Positions 34,281 through 46,347 of a DNA stretch of 64,000 nt are shown piece after piece. Source of the stretch: Chelydra serpentina. Lineage: Eukaryota; Chordata; Testudines; Chelydridae. The notes beneath the pieces were generated by a model that did not search any database, had not been told where the DNA came from, and saw only the letters and a program-made list of their open reading frames with translations. The stretch is taken from assembly GCA_037349315.1 (NCBI GenBank), contig JBAIAC010000006.1:58028501-58092500 (forward strand), written 5' to 3'. How positions within the stretch are numbered: the stretch's first letter is position 1; each line of letters starts with the position of its first letter. Made by a program: the position numbers and the translations under genes.

Positions 34281-35619
34281 AGAAGAAATGCGTCAACTGA
34301 AATTTTCCATTCTGAGGTGGCATTCTGTGACCGGGTGTGCCTCTATGGCATGACTGACCCAGCTGCCATTCTCTGCTGATAGGTCACTGTCACTTGTGAG
34401 GTCCAATGTAGTCGTGCTTTAGCCCTCCAGGCAAGGCACACTTCAGTCGTAGCCCTTCTGGAATGCTAAAGTCCAAAAGAAACGAGGAACAAGAAATCAC
34501 AACTCAAAACTGGGCTGCCCAAAGAACCTTTGGCAGGACCCTGCCCTTCTATCCATGGCTTGCCTTCAAGGAGCGCATACTGCAGCCGATCTCCTATTAA
34601 CCCTCTCATGCCAGTGTGGGGGTCTCTGTCTCTTCCCTACCACACTTTCTTTCAGCTCTCCTTTCTTTGTTTTTTAACACCGTTTGTCAGGTTCTTTACC
34701 CTTCCAGTAGACAGTAATGAACACTTAACACTTTTCCAGACTCTCAGAAAGCTCCAGTTTCAATCAGACCCACATTGTTGGCACTATGGAAAGGTACTTT
34801 CATTAATCTTAACAAAAAATAAAAACATATGGACACATGTACACCAAGGAATGTAGTGTGCTAGGAACTTCTGACTGAAAAGAGGAAAAAGTTGACCTGA
34901 AATAACATTAATTATCTGAACAAAGCAAAATATAATTACATTATTGCAGATACCTGAGGTGAAAACTTTTGGCATGGTTTTCTGCTTCATACGGTCACAA
35001 TACATTTGGATTTTATATGGGGTTAACATGAATTAGAGTTTGCACAATCTTTCTGGGGGAGTGTTCCTTCAGTTCTCCTACAATTTACCTCTGTAATGAT
35101 TTGTGTGTGTGCGTGTTATCAATCTCCCACTAGTTATATATTTCAGACAGATTGTGGTGTCTGGTAAACAAGAAAGACAATGCTGAAATTCAAACTGTGT
35201 GGAAATCTCTAACTGTATTTACAGATAGGTTTCTTTAACAGACCTGTGATTACATTTAATCCACAATCACTACTATGACTGGATCTTGCACTTCATCAGC
35301 TGCCATGGTCCTGGCACTTTTGCCAAGCTCCCCCCAAAGCTATGAATCCAAACTTTTTGAAAATTTATAGAAATTATAACCTAAACACGAACTATGCCTT
35401 TGAAGGAGACTCAAGTACTATTATAGAAGTGCTATTTTATGCAAAAACTCTTGTGCTTTGTTAACTTTTTGTGACTAGCCTGCCCTAAGCATTGAATCAG
35501 CTTTCTACCATGTTTGTATTTATTACTACTATAATATATATACACATAAGGAAAAACAATGGACATGGGAAAATCCTTCCTTTGTTATACTGACCTCTAT
35601 GTGAGAGAAAGGAGCTGTT
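34281..35619. other. Unannotated sequence
   Basis: The stretch 34320-34760 is C/T-richer and may be an old LTR. No structural proof, no gene. Confidence 0.35.
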
Positions 35620-36060
35620 AGGAATCAGGCCCTCAGCTATGCCTGCTCAGTACATATGATGCCCTAAAGAGCATGGGCTACCTGATTGGCTGAGGAAACC
35701 AGCTGGCCAGTTTTGATGCTCAGCAGCAGCAGTAGCTCATTGGCTGCTCAAAAACACATGTGCTCATGGACTCTCTGCCTCCCTATGCTCGTCTCTCCAA
35801 GTCCTGCTCCTGCTTTACTCCTACACCGCTCCTCCCCGATCGTGCCCTGCACCCAGCCTTGTTCCCATCCTGTTCCAGCCTTGCTCCTGCCTCAGAATCA
35901 GACCTGCTTCTGCCTTCCCTGACTTCTGGCAATCTGGTTCTGACCCTTGGCTCTGACTTCTGACTCCGTCTCTGTCTTGGCTCTTGGCTCTGACATTTGG
36001 GCTCCGACCACTAGGCCTGACCACTTACAACCCGGTCTGCTGACACGAGCAGAGTGGAAC
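35620..36060 (+). mobile_element. Probable solo LTR
   Basis: The order of promoter-like pieces suggests an LTR: an ATTGGCTG box at 35682, its repeat at 35740, then a long C/T-rich stretch with 'gctcctgc' and 'ggctctgact' repeats, ending 'cccggtctgctgacac'. CCAAT-type boxes upstream of a pyrimidine-rich transcribed part are common in gammaretrovirus-like LTRs. I found no clear TG...CA ends or TSD, and no internal retroviral frames. Confidence 0.35.
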
Positions 36061-36569
36061 CAGCCAGAGCAGGGCAGGATAGCTCAGGGAAACTTGGGGA
36101 AATATGTTTTTTTGTACATTTTACAGCTATTTTTAAAAGGATCTTTGGGGGGGAAAGCAGGTGCTTTTCCTGATGAAATACATCTCTTTTTCTGCACCAG
36201 GGATTACAGAGATGCTGACCTTCTGGAGACAAATACTTCAGGGCATTTGTAGAACAAGTAAAACTTCCTAGGCAGGAACATAGATTTTCAATCCCTAGCA
36301 AGCGACATCCCACAAGGTTCTTCTTCTTTTGTTGATTAAAGGTGGGGAGGATATGGAAAGTGGATTAGAAGTTAAGCAATATCCACACCAAATGAAATGG
36401 CAGTGCAACATAAATACTGTACCTTAAATACAGCTATAATGAATCCACAGGATTTATCCCTCTGACAAGCTTTATTCACAGAGTACTTAACACAGTCAAC
36501 TGATGTGTTGGTGTCTCTTTTATGGAGGCACCCATTAAACTGTGTCTACCAAAACCTTGGGATTAGCAA
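36061..36569. other. Unannotated sequence
   Basis: No supported feature. Confidence 0.35.
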
Positions 36570-37640
36570 AGTTCAGAGATTCAAAGATTCCAAGGCCAGA
36601 GGGACCACTGTGATCATCTAATCTGATATCCTGCCTAACACAGGCCATAGAACTTCCCTGAAACAATTCCCTTTTGAACTCAAGCTTATATCTTTTTAGA
36701 ACATAAATCCAATCTTGATTTAAAAATTGCCAATGATGGAGAATCCACCACAACCCCTGGTGAGTTATTCCAATGGTCAATTACTGTTAAAACTTTACAC
36801 TTTATATCCCATTTGAATTTGTCTAACTTCAATTTCCAGCCATTGGATCTTGTTATACATTTCTCTCCAAAATGAAGAGCCCATTATCAAATATTTGTGC
36901 CCCATGAAGATACTTGGACTGTGAAAAGTCATTCCTTAACCTTCCCTTTGTTAAACTAAATAGATTGAGCTCCTTGAGTCTATCACTGTAAGGCAGAATT
37001 CCCAATCCTTTAATTAGTCTTCTCTGAACCCTCTCCTATTTATCTGGAATTGTGAACACCAGAACTAGATACGATATTCCAGCAGCTATCTCACCAGTGC
37101 CCAGTACAGCGGTAAAATGTCCTCTCTACTTCTTCTTGAGGATTGCATTAGTCCTTTTGGCCACACCATTGCACTGGGAGTTCATGTTCAGCTCATTATT
37201 CACCATGACCTCACAAATCTTTTTCTGAGTCACTGCTTCCCAAGGTAGAGTCTCATATACTCATAGACTTTAAGGTCAGAAGGGACCATTATGATCATCT
37301 AGTCTGATCTCCTGCACAGTGCAGGCCACAGAATCTCACCCACCCACTCCTGGAATAATCCTCTCACCTATGTCTCAGATATTGAAGTCCTCAAATCATG
37401 GTTTAAAGACTTCAAGAGGCCCTCATCTTGTAAGTATGGTGTACATTCTTTGTTCCTATATGTATACTTTTATATTTGCCCATATTAAAATACATGTTTT
37501 CTTTTGCCATTTACCAAGTAATTTAGATTGCTCTGTATCAGTGACCTGTTCTCATCAGTATTTACCGCTCTCCCAATCTTTGTGTCATCTACAAACTTTT
37601 ATGAGAGAAGGTTTTGTGTTTAAGTTCTGCTGTCCTGTGA
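36570..37640 (-). mobile_element. Older CR1 LINE, minus strand, interrupted
   Basis: Its 3' end is near 36570 ('aaagattccaaggccagagggaccactgtgatcatc' in reverse sense). The copy goes on through 'ctcagagaagactaattaaagg'-type sequence to about 37250. It resumes at about 37430 ('taagtatggtgtacattctttgttcc...gcccatattaaaatacat') and runs to about 37640. The uninterrupted related copy at 47255-47770 has these two parts joined, showing that 37256-37428 is a later insertion. Confidence 0.7.
37256..37428 (-). mobile_element. Younger CR1 3' fragment nested in the older CR1
   Basis: 'catagactttaaggtcagaagggaccattatgatcatctagtctgatctcctgcac' (in pieces) is the 3' end of a different CR1 subfamily; the same ending is seen at 58305-58370. 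Only about 170 bp was inserted, a typical 5' truncation. Confidence 0.7.
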
Positions 37641-37974
37641 AGAAAATTTGCTGATGATCACTATCTTGTAAGAAACAACTATAGCTAGGGCAGTGTGGTT
37701 TACCCCATTCTTATTGACGCATGATACTTACACCAATTGGTTCTCAAGATGTTTATAAGCCAGACACAAATGAAAAAAGAGTAGACCTAAAAGGAAACGT
37801 TCAAAATAAAATTGCCTTTACACATGGCTGTCCTCCTTTGTCACAATGTAAGGAGAATAATCTAAGATTTACTGGCTGCTAAAACAAACAAGTCCAATAT
37901 TAACAGGCCTACTCCGAAAGTTGTTTGAACACAGTCATGACCTAAGTGCAAACATCATTGGCAAGACAGATAAG

Positions 37975-38200
37975 GGGGTATGGTAATATCTTCTACTGGG
38001 CCAACTTCTGTTGGTGGGAGACAGAGGCTTTCAAGCTTTCACAGAGCTCTTCTTCAGGTCTGAAGGAAGAGAAGCAGAGCTCTGTGTAAACTCGAAAGCT
38101 TGTCTTTCTCACCAACAGAAAATGGTCCAATAAAAGATATTACCTCACCCACCTTTTCCCGCTAATATCCTGGGACCAACATGGCTACACAACACTGCAA
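37975..38200 (+). repeat. Inverted-arm repeat (Penelope-like?), copy 2
   Basis: The arm 'ggtaatatcttctactgggccaacttctgttggtgggagacag' is mirrored by 'ctgtg...ctttctcaccaacagaaaatggtccaataaaagatattacc'. The centre holds 'agcagagctctgtgtaaactcgaaagctt' (38076-38101) and, in the other arm, its near reverse complement 'aagctttcacagagctcttc'. It ends 'aatatcctgggaccaacatggctac', as in copy 1. Confidence 0.6.
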
Positions 38201-38838
38201 ACATCACTTCCTGAATACTTAAGGCCCAATTCTGCCTCCCTTACTCACACTTATTATGTTCACAGCATACACACAGAGTAATTAGATAAAAACGAACTCT
38301 CTTGCTGGAAGGTTGCAATGAAACACTACTTTATTTTTTTAGAATTCAGAATGATATACACAGGAACCCCAAAACAGAGAGAAACAGAGCCAGCTGCTCT
38401 CTAAAACGGTCAGATGCAACTCTCCCCATCTTAGTGTAAGCTGTCTGCAAACTGACTGTGCTTGCATGCTTTGATTCAGAAACCCCTACCCTGAAAGCAG
38501 GACCAGTTTCCCTTCTTACTTAAGTGACAGCTTGCAGTTCCAATACAGTCCTCAACACTGACTAGTATCTTACTCAGAATAGCCCCTTGAATATGAAGAG
38601 GAATGAGGTGTTACTTCATCTAAAGGTGGCAGAATCACACCCATTGCTGGTCTCTCCTGATAAACTTCCTATGGCTGTATGCATACATTTATAATTACTA
38701 CTCATGATTTTCTCATTCCATTCCTCTCTCTCTTTAAGATTTCTGTGTTACTAATTACTTCTCCAGTACTGCTGAATGGTCCACAGTCCTGTATTAAATA
38801 CCACTCCTTTGCTGTCATATGAAAGCCAGCACAGGCTT
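38201..38838. other. Unannotated sequence
   Basis: No supported feature. Confidence 0.35.
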
Positions 38839-39111
38839 GGAACTTGTCCACATACCGTCACAGTCTAGACAAAGGGGGTGTGAATTGTAGCATGCTCTAA
38901 TTGCCCCATGTAGACCCTGCTGGCATGAACTAAAAGGTACCTAGTTCATTTTGGGGTATCCCATTTCAAACAGGACTGTGTTAACATGCACTAGGTAGCT
39001 TTCAGCTTGCACCAGCAGGGTCTACATATGGCCTTTAGACAGTGACATGTTACAGTGCTCTAGAATTCACACCCTGGTAGTACAGACCGTGGCCTCGAGT
39101 AGACAAGCCCC
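38839..39111. mobile_element. Harbinger-type MITE, aged
   Basis: Left end GGAACTTGTCCACATACC and right end in reverse complement GGGGCTTGTCTACTCGAG stay alignable for about 57 bp, through 'ggtgtgaatt', and a second inner pair is 'agaccctgctggca' with 'caccagcagggtct'. No clear TSD remains. The GGGCTTGTCTAC end is the same type as at 42687. Non-coding. Confidence 0.65.
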
Positions 39112-41040
39112 TGCTTGTTGTTTCATGCAACAGAGGCCTCGTTGTGGTGGAGCTGGTGTGGTTTGTTCCTGCACTTCCAAGATGGATGCCAGGAAGTGAT
39201 GGCACCCCATTTCAACCCCCTGTGTCATGGTGTTGCTACACCCTGCCACCCCGTGTGCCTGGCATGCTCCCCTCCATGCTTTCCTCCCTGCCCTGTCCCT
39301 TCAATGTCTCCTTTCCCTTTCTTTTTTGTTCTGGTTAGCTTATCTCCTCCCAAGAGAACCCCACCCAAAGAATTAAATAAAAATCATGAAATTTTCAGCC
39401 CATTGCTCTGCTCCCTCTTTTGTGGTTTACACCCTTCTCCGCTACCCAGTGTTTGTCTTATTTCTTAGAATGTAAAGTCTCTTCTACTCCATTACTACAG
39501 TGCCTAGCACAATGGGCCCTTGTTCTTAGTCGGTCCCTAGGGATTTCATAAATAATCATAATAAATCCCTTTCATCCCATCCCACCCATTGCCGGGGGCT
39601 CTCTATCTGGAGACAGGTGGGTAAAATAAAAGAAATTCCTTAGGTCCCTGATACAATACAGGGCCTTATGTATAGTAACGTGATGGAAGTATTAGATATA
39701 CGATAGATGATGACTAGCTCGAGGTCTAAAGTAAGGCTACACTGATGCGATGAAACCCAGGTTATATACATTTACAATATGCTTTTAAACTTTTGGAGCC
39801 TTATTCAAAAAGTAGGGACAAAAGTCACTACTGCTCCACAACATGTCACCAGATCTGAGACTTTGTGGTTTGCTTGATATTAGCCACCGTATATAAAGCC
39901 ACCGTGTTGTCTGTGTCTGGAAAAGAAAAACAAACCAAAAAACCCTCACAAATATCAAAGATTTTAGTTCTGTCTTTTATACTTGAATCCATGGTGTGCA
40001 ATTAAGATCTAAATTCAGCAGCTGATACATTCTCAGATAATGGAAGACCTGTGGCCTATTGGAGAAAATAATCAGCAGCAGCTTCACCCTGGGAAATTAT
40101 TTTGGGCTCAGTGACAGCCGGTAGCAGAGCACAAGAGAGGATTATCTGAACTAATTTGGTAGAGTAGAATTCAGTTAATCCTTCAGATAAAAAAGGTAAT
40201 TAACACAGAATGTAATTGTTAGAAACTCGATTGCTCGCATGTGTTTAGCTGGGTAACTATAAATGAGAGTTATGTACTAGATATGGCTATGTAGGCCTCA
40301 GGGGATCGTTAATGGAGAATTTCACTGTGGTATAGTACTCTTTGCTTGGCAATGACAAGCTATTTTAATTTATAAGTTGTAATTAAATATGCCCCTTACC
40401 TGAGAGCAATGATAAGACAACAATCTTGGATCTCTATGTTCATTCTTCAGAAGTTACCACATGAAAGAACACACCAGTGTGTGGGGGACAGCAGGCGCTC
40501 AAACTGTTATAACATTTGCTTCACAGGAAGCAAAGATCATGTGTGTGCGTGTGTCTGGAGAGGAGGGGGATATCTTTATTTTTACATTCTTTGGTTCCTG
40601 CCATTTACTGCTCCTTGTCTGCCTCTCAGCCACTGTAAAGGATGTAGTGCAATAGGTTCATTCTACTGCATAAAGCACTTCCTGTTCAGCTGTAACAGGA
40701 GGTGTTCTATGTGCTAAAGCCCACTACAGAACAGCAATAGGACACAGATTAGTGTTTGTCTCTTTAAGCACTTTGACTTGGTGGCTATTTTGATAGGAGC
40801 AGAAAGGAAAGGAGAGAAGATGTTCAGAAAGCCCTGTTCTCACTCAATGCTTCCACAGCTATTCTAGACAGAGGATTTATGGCTTTTGTATTGGAACAAT
40901 GAGTTTGGTTCATCACACTTCAATCTGCAAGTGATCCTGGTTACAGGATAAATAGATCTGGGACCCAATACTGGCCTCATTTACACCCAGAAAACTCCAA
41001 TAACTTCCATGAGGTTGCCCAGATGTACATGAGTACAAAA
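39112..41040. other. Unannotated sequence
   Basis: A degraded 'aactccaataacttccatgag' palindromic-type fragment lies near 40990. No gene; frames at 39115-39468 and 40409-40717 have no domain. Confidence 0.4.
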
Positions 41041-42208
41041 TTCAACCCCTCAAAAGGACAAAACCTTGCTCACCTGATTCATACAATAATCCTCATGATG
41101 GGATCCCCGGGGTGCAGCCTGGGACTGTGGGACCGCTGTGCCCCCTGAACTCTCTCCAGCCTGGGCTGTCTCTCGCAATGCCTTGCTAGTGACCAGCAGC
41201 AAACCCCTCCAGGCGCTGTGATCACTCAGCACAACCTCATGTGGAGCCCCACTACACCCAGCTATATTGCATGAATGCTCCCAGAACCACTCATGAATCA
41301 CACAGAGAAAGGCATCAGAGCCAAATCCCCCACAGCTCCCAGGAGTGTGCGCCAGGAATATACCATCTTGCACTGCTCAAGATGAGTAGTTCAAATTTAT
41401 TAATTGATTCACCACTTCATCAATGGAAAGTAGATACACCAGCCTTTGCAAAACCTGAGCAGATTTGCCCCGTATTTCATAGAAACTCACTGGCAAAGAT
41501 AAACAGTTACATTTATTGACTATAAAAGATAGATTTTAAGTGATAGGCAAAAAGTCAGAGTTAGTTACCAAAAGAAATAAAATATAAGCATGCAGTCTAA
41601 ACTCTCAACCCTATTAGAATGGGCAGCAACTAGATTAAGCAGTTTTTCCTCACTCCACCTCACTTGTCTGTTGGAGTCTTCAGTCTTCTTCTTGGTGTCT
41701 TTGTTGCTTGCAGCATGAGGTGGGGGTGGGAGAAAGGCCCTGCATGTGGCCACTGAGTCTGTTTTATAACCTCAGTCCCATGTACACAGGGAGCACAAGT
41801 CCAGGCATGTCTGGGTGGGCATTGCTGAGTCTCCAGGCAAAGCTGAGCAATTCCCCTGGTGTGGCCTCATGCAAGCGAGTCACTGAATTGTAGCTCCCTT
41901 GCTGGACAATGGTTGTTGATGGGTTGATTGATACCCCGCCTGGGTTTTGGTTACTTTCCTTGCTGTTGCCTCTGAGTAGCTAATATCTGGCTGATTCTCC
42001 AATTTACAGCATATTTTAGTGACAACCATACAAAACAATTCTCATAACTTCATATGCATTAGTGATATACATATATCGATAGAGAAATTACTTTCAGCAG
42101 ATCATAACCTTTCCCCTGATAACGTACAAGGCACGCTTTATATGTAAAGTCACAATCCTATATAAATGAGGAATATGGGGTGTTTCCCCCAAGGTACAGA
42201 ATGTCACA
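41041..42208 (-). mobile_element. LTR-like remnant, minus strand, copy A
   Basis: On the minus strand it begins near 42208 with TGTGACATTCTGTACC. The part from about 42010 to 42208 parallels the last 170 bp of 62341-63439: 'acaaggca' followed by a 'ttta/tttg' box, an 'aaag' step, then 'ggg' and a '(t)cag.atgtca' ending. AATAAA-like words lie near 41570 and 41400. No retroviral frame is retained. Class by analogy only. Confidence 0.35.
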
Positions 42209-42686
42209 GTCCTATTGAAATCTACGGGACTGCTGCCCTGAGTCAGATAAATAGGTATGGCTCTGCGCTAGCATGATGCAATACAGCCGGTTCACAATGA
42301 TATGTGAAAAGTTAATTAAATAAAATGATGAAATTAATTAAAATATATTAAATTATTTTTCCATAATAAAAGTGAACATTCTTTCACCACCACAGAAATG
42401 AGAAATGGAAGCATTTTAGCAAAGGAATTGAAAATGTCCTTGTCTCGTTTCACTCTAGCTTCAGCAAGTACTGCAATTGTCTGCTGAAATTTGTCTTGTC
42501 GTTTCTCACAGCAATACTCAGCAGTGAATCACAGTAGAAGGACAGCAGTGAATCACTACAGAAACAATACCCTAGAAGAACTGTGTTTCTTCTTTTTTAA
42601 GCAGTGTTAGAATATAGTTTTTGCAAACATCAATGCAACATCAAGACTCTAAATCTTTCTGTAATGATAATTATATCCTACACCTA

Positions 42687-42965
42687 GGGCTTGTATACAT
42701 TAGAAATCGTTTACTGGTAGAGTTATTTCAATAAACCTATACTGGAAAACTCCCTTCATGGAGACACAACCTTTAGCTTCAGAAGAGTTCTTTCCCAATG
42801 TAGCTTATACCAGTTCCCCGAACAAAATAAACAATACAGCCAACAGGACACTTTGCTGGTTCACTCTAGGGCTTTTGCTGGCATAGTTATGTTGGTTAGG
42901 AGTGTGATTTTTTTTTTCACACTCCTAACCAACATACTTTTGCTGGCAAAACTTTTAAGCAGCTC
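42687..42965. mobile_element. Harbinger-type MITE, right end degraded
   Basis: Begins GGGCTTGTATACATTAG, a variant of the GGGCTTGTCTAC end. The right half carries a hairpin with 19-bp perfect arms (ATGTTGGTTAGGAGTGTGA and its complement, 42889-42936) around a T-run, itself enclosed by a 'ttttgctggca'/'tgctggcaaaa' pair. The expected right terminus is not recognisable, so the boundary is approximate. Confidence 0.55.
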
Positions 42966-43206
42966 ATAAATTGCCCTTACCTGGCATGCACAACTCCCTT
43001 TGACATCATTAGCATTCTACCACAAATCAAGGATATTATCTTATAACACAGACCATAAAGCCATCGATCCTAAACATTTAAAGGCAATGAAAATTAATAT
43101 TTCAGTGCAGCCACTTAAACGCAAGCTGGGATACCGAGATCCTGATGCTGATTTTAAAACCAGTGTAGCTCCACTTATGTCAATGGAGTTACTCCTAGCT
43201 TGCACC

Positions 43207-43330
43207 TAGGGTGACCAGATGTCCCGATTTTATAGGGACAGTCCTGATTTTTTGGGTCTTTTTCTTATATAGGCTCCTATTACCCCCCACCCCGATCCCG
43301 ATTTTTCATACTTGCTGTCTGGTCACCCTA
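43207..43330. mobile_element. Short hAT-type MITE with perfect 8-bp TSD
   Basis: Termini TAGGGTGACCAGAT and, reversed, TAGGGTGACCAGAC. Perfect duplication CTTGCACC at 43199-43206 and 43331-43338. The 124-bp interior has 'tcccgattttatagggac' and 'cccgatcccgattttt'. Eight-base duplication and short TIRs fit hAT. The element is non-coding. Confidence 0.9.
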
Positions 43331-43338
43331 CTTGCACC

Positions 43339-44499
43339 ATTGTCAGTGAGATCCTTATTGAGCCCCAATACTTTAAAGCACAGTAGTAAAGTTACATGTC
43401 TATGTTGTGCCAGAATAAAAACTGGACTGGCAGAACTCAGCAAAAAAGGGGATTAAATGAAAAAATTCTTTTGTCACTCCATCAAATCAACAGTGGTTTA
43501 AAACTGTGCAATATAAACGACTTTGATGGATAGAGTGATTTGCTGATACCCTTCCATGGAAATCTGAAAAAAATGATCAAGGCAAAGACTGAAATAATAA
43601 ACTTTTGGGATTCCAAACCTTATACAAAATCTGATTAAGTTTATATCAATATCCATCTCTATATTTTATTACATACACTACAATAGTTTTTTCTTTAAGC
43701 CTTATTACACTGATGTAAATTTTGAGTAATGCTATTGAGGTCAATGAAGTTACTGCAGATTTACACCAGTGAAGCTGGGAACTGAATTTGGACCATTTTG
43801 AACAGTATAAATTCCATATTGAGTTAAGTAAATGAATTGTGCAAGAACCCTTCATAGGATGTTGGTTATAGTCAAAGGATGTGGTACTAAAAAGTTTAGC
43901 TATCAAACCCCAAAGGAAATTCAAATAAAGTCCCATTCCTGCTCAAAGATGACTCAGTTTTTCTGTTTAGATTTTAATACAGACCAGAGGCTATAAGGCA
44001 ACTAAAGTCAAAGACCAGTGATAAAGTTGCCATAAAAGCATAACTCTATATAATGAGTGGATTGATTTTTATGATATTTGGACTATCACATTTATTTTAT
44101 TTTCCTCTCTTAATTGACTTTAGCTCTTGAATTAAGTAAGACTTTTCAAACACCTTGTATAAGGTCTGTTCAATTAATGAGAATGTTATTCACATTAACT
44201 ACAGACCCAGTAGATCATTAAGCAACAAAGGCCAGCGTTGTTGAATTTATGTACTTGTCAAGAATGCAGGTAGATAAGGAATTAGGTGGCAAAATAGTAT
44301 TTATAGCTTTGAAATTGGACTTAGTTTGGAATAGTATACTAATATACTAATATACATTGAGACAGTGGCCTCTATTCACTGGTGACAGTCTATATATTTT
44401 CCTTTGAGTGAATCTAGGTTTGTGAGGATGGGTAACTCTAGAGTTGGGCCTAATGGTTAGGCACATCAAAATAACCAGGCAATATTTATAATTACTTGT
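43339..44499. other. Unannotated sequence
   Basis: A 'gaggtcaatgaagttactgcagatttacaccag' type palindromic-repeat fragment lies near 43738. No gene. Confidence 0.4.
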
Positions 44500-44695
44500 T
44501 TTACTGCAGCACCTAGGAGCCCCAACTGAGGTCAGAGCCCCATTGCACGAGGCTTTGTTCACACACATAGTAAGAGGCAATCCTTGTCCTGAAATAAATT
44601 ATAATCTAAATAGACAAGACAGACAAAGAGGGGCAAACAGAGGCACAGAGAGGTGGGGTGACTTTTGCAAGATCACACAGCAGGTCAGAGAATTT
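44500..44695 (-). repeat. Composite ancient repeat with MIR-like part, copy 1
   Basis: 'cacctaggagccccaac', 'gccccattgcacgaggc', 'atccttgtcctgaaa' and 'agaggcacagagaggtgggg...gatcacacagcaggtcaga' occur in the same order as in 47810-48130. The last part is reverse-sense MIR-like. This is an old amniote repeat whose class I cannot name with certainty. Confidence 0.5.
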
Positions 44696-44699
44696 TTTT

Positions 44700-44988
44700 T
44701 TTAAAGCTGGGGAAGGAGTGAAGACTTTAAAAAGCCAGGAGGAGGGGGGAAAAAGAGAAGGGACAGGATAGGAGGATGACAGAAAGGTGAGGGGTAAAGG
44801 ATGACTAAAAGGAAAAGTGAAGACAAGGAAGAAAGAAAAAGAAGGAAGCAGAAGAAGGGAAAGGAAACAGAAAATGTTTGGAGGGAAAGAAGAAGGAAAG
44901 GAAAGAAGAGAAAGTAAAAAGGTAGGAAGATGAGGGAGGGAAAGGCTAAGGTGAAAAAAGAGAAGGGGGAAGGAGAAATGAAGGGTCC
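44700..44988 (+). repeat. Polypurine tract of about 290 bp
   Basis: The plus strand is almost all A and G for some 290 bases, made of irregular gaaag/ggaag/gaggg words. Such tracts can form triplex (H-DNA). The downstream side changes to pyrimidine-rich sequence from about 44986. No coding meaning. Confidence 0.85.
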
Positions 44989-45930
44989 CCCCAGCTACCT
45001 CTTCTTTTAATGTTACCTTCCTTTCTTGTTCTTCCCTATTTATCCATTTTTATTCCACACTTGATATGCTTACAGCAAGGGAAAGATATTGTGTTTGAGA
45101 ATGAACATGCCAGACTTTTAAATCTATTTTAAAAAGAACTTAAACTATGACATTTAAAGCGCTAAAGAACATTTAAACAACAATTCATCTAGATCCAGAG
45201 GTTTTATTTACCTAATGAAAATTGAAACATTTTCAAATTAATTTTCAACATATATATTACCATAAAACCTGTACGGAACTGTCAGTTACACCTCTGATAA
45301 TCCATTGCTCAAATAAAATACATTCCATGTAAGTGCCAACTAAGTACTGGGAAACACGCCAAACCACAAACATACGATATTGTATATATATATATATTTT
45401 TACAGTGTAAAGAAGAAGAAGAAACACTCCTAAGTTTAAGATTATATTATTAGGAAAAGAGGCTACAATTGCTAAAAGAGAGGTTATTTACCTTCTACTC
45501 TCACTGGATCTCTTTGGGATGTTTGTCCCGATGGGTTCTCTACTCCAGGTATACATGCACCCCTGCATGAGTAGAGATTTTTTGGCAGCAGTGCACACTC
45601 AGTTTGCCCATGCACTTTAGTTATCCTCGTGCCCAATACCGAGAGTATTTAGGGCTGTGACAGATTAACCATTCTTAGTTTCTTCTCTAATGCAAAGAAG
45701 CACTGAGCTGAGATGCCAAAGCAGAGGGGAAGGAGGGTGAGTATTAGAGCTCCCAGAGGGACAAACATCTCAAAGAACTTCAGTTAGCGTACAAGGTAAG
45801 TAACCATTCATTTTTCAGGAAATGTCACTATGGGTGCTCCATTTCAGACGACGCCCAAGCAGTACTCCTCAGAGAAGGTGGGCACTTTGGAGTAGGATAA
45901 CTGATTGAAGAAGAGCAGACCCAAATCTGC

Positions 45931-46164
45931 TCAGGATGCATGCGCCAAAGAATAGTTCTTTGAGAATGTGTGGATGGAAGCCCATGTGGCAGCTTTGCAG
46001 ATTTCTGCAATAGGAACATCTTTTAGTAGGGCAACAGAGGTGGACTGAGATCTGGTGGAATAGGCTATAAATCTAGGAGGGCATGGGATGTTAGCAGCTT
46101 CAAAACAGGACAGAATAAAGCCAGGAACCCATTTGGAAAATCTTTGGGAGGACAGCCTTTGCAC
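45931..46164 (-). pseudogene. DIRS tyrosine recombinase C-terminal relic
   Basis: The frame holds 'AYSTRSQSTSVALLKDVP', 'EICKAATWASIHTF' and 'KNY'. In tyrosine recombinases of this group the box II H-x-x-R pair precedes a final Tyr by some 30 residues. Here the Arg and Tyr remain in place, while the expected His position reads Tyr. Upstream box I (Arg) is not in this piece. Confidence 0.65.
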
Positions 46165-46347
46165 ACTTCCTGTTGGAGCAGTGGTGAAAAGATCTACTTC
46201 AGGGAAACACCAGGTGAGAACTAGCTATTTGAATATGGAGTTGTTGAGTTCCCATCCCATCCATAATCATGTGAGAAGTGTTGGATGAGACCATCGGATA
46301 CGGTGTTTTGGAGACCAGGTAGGTAAATAGCTGAGATGAGGATGTTG

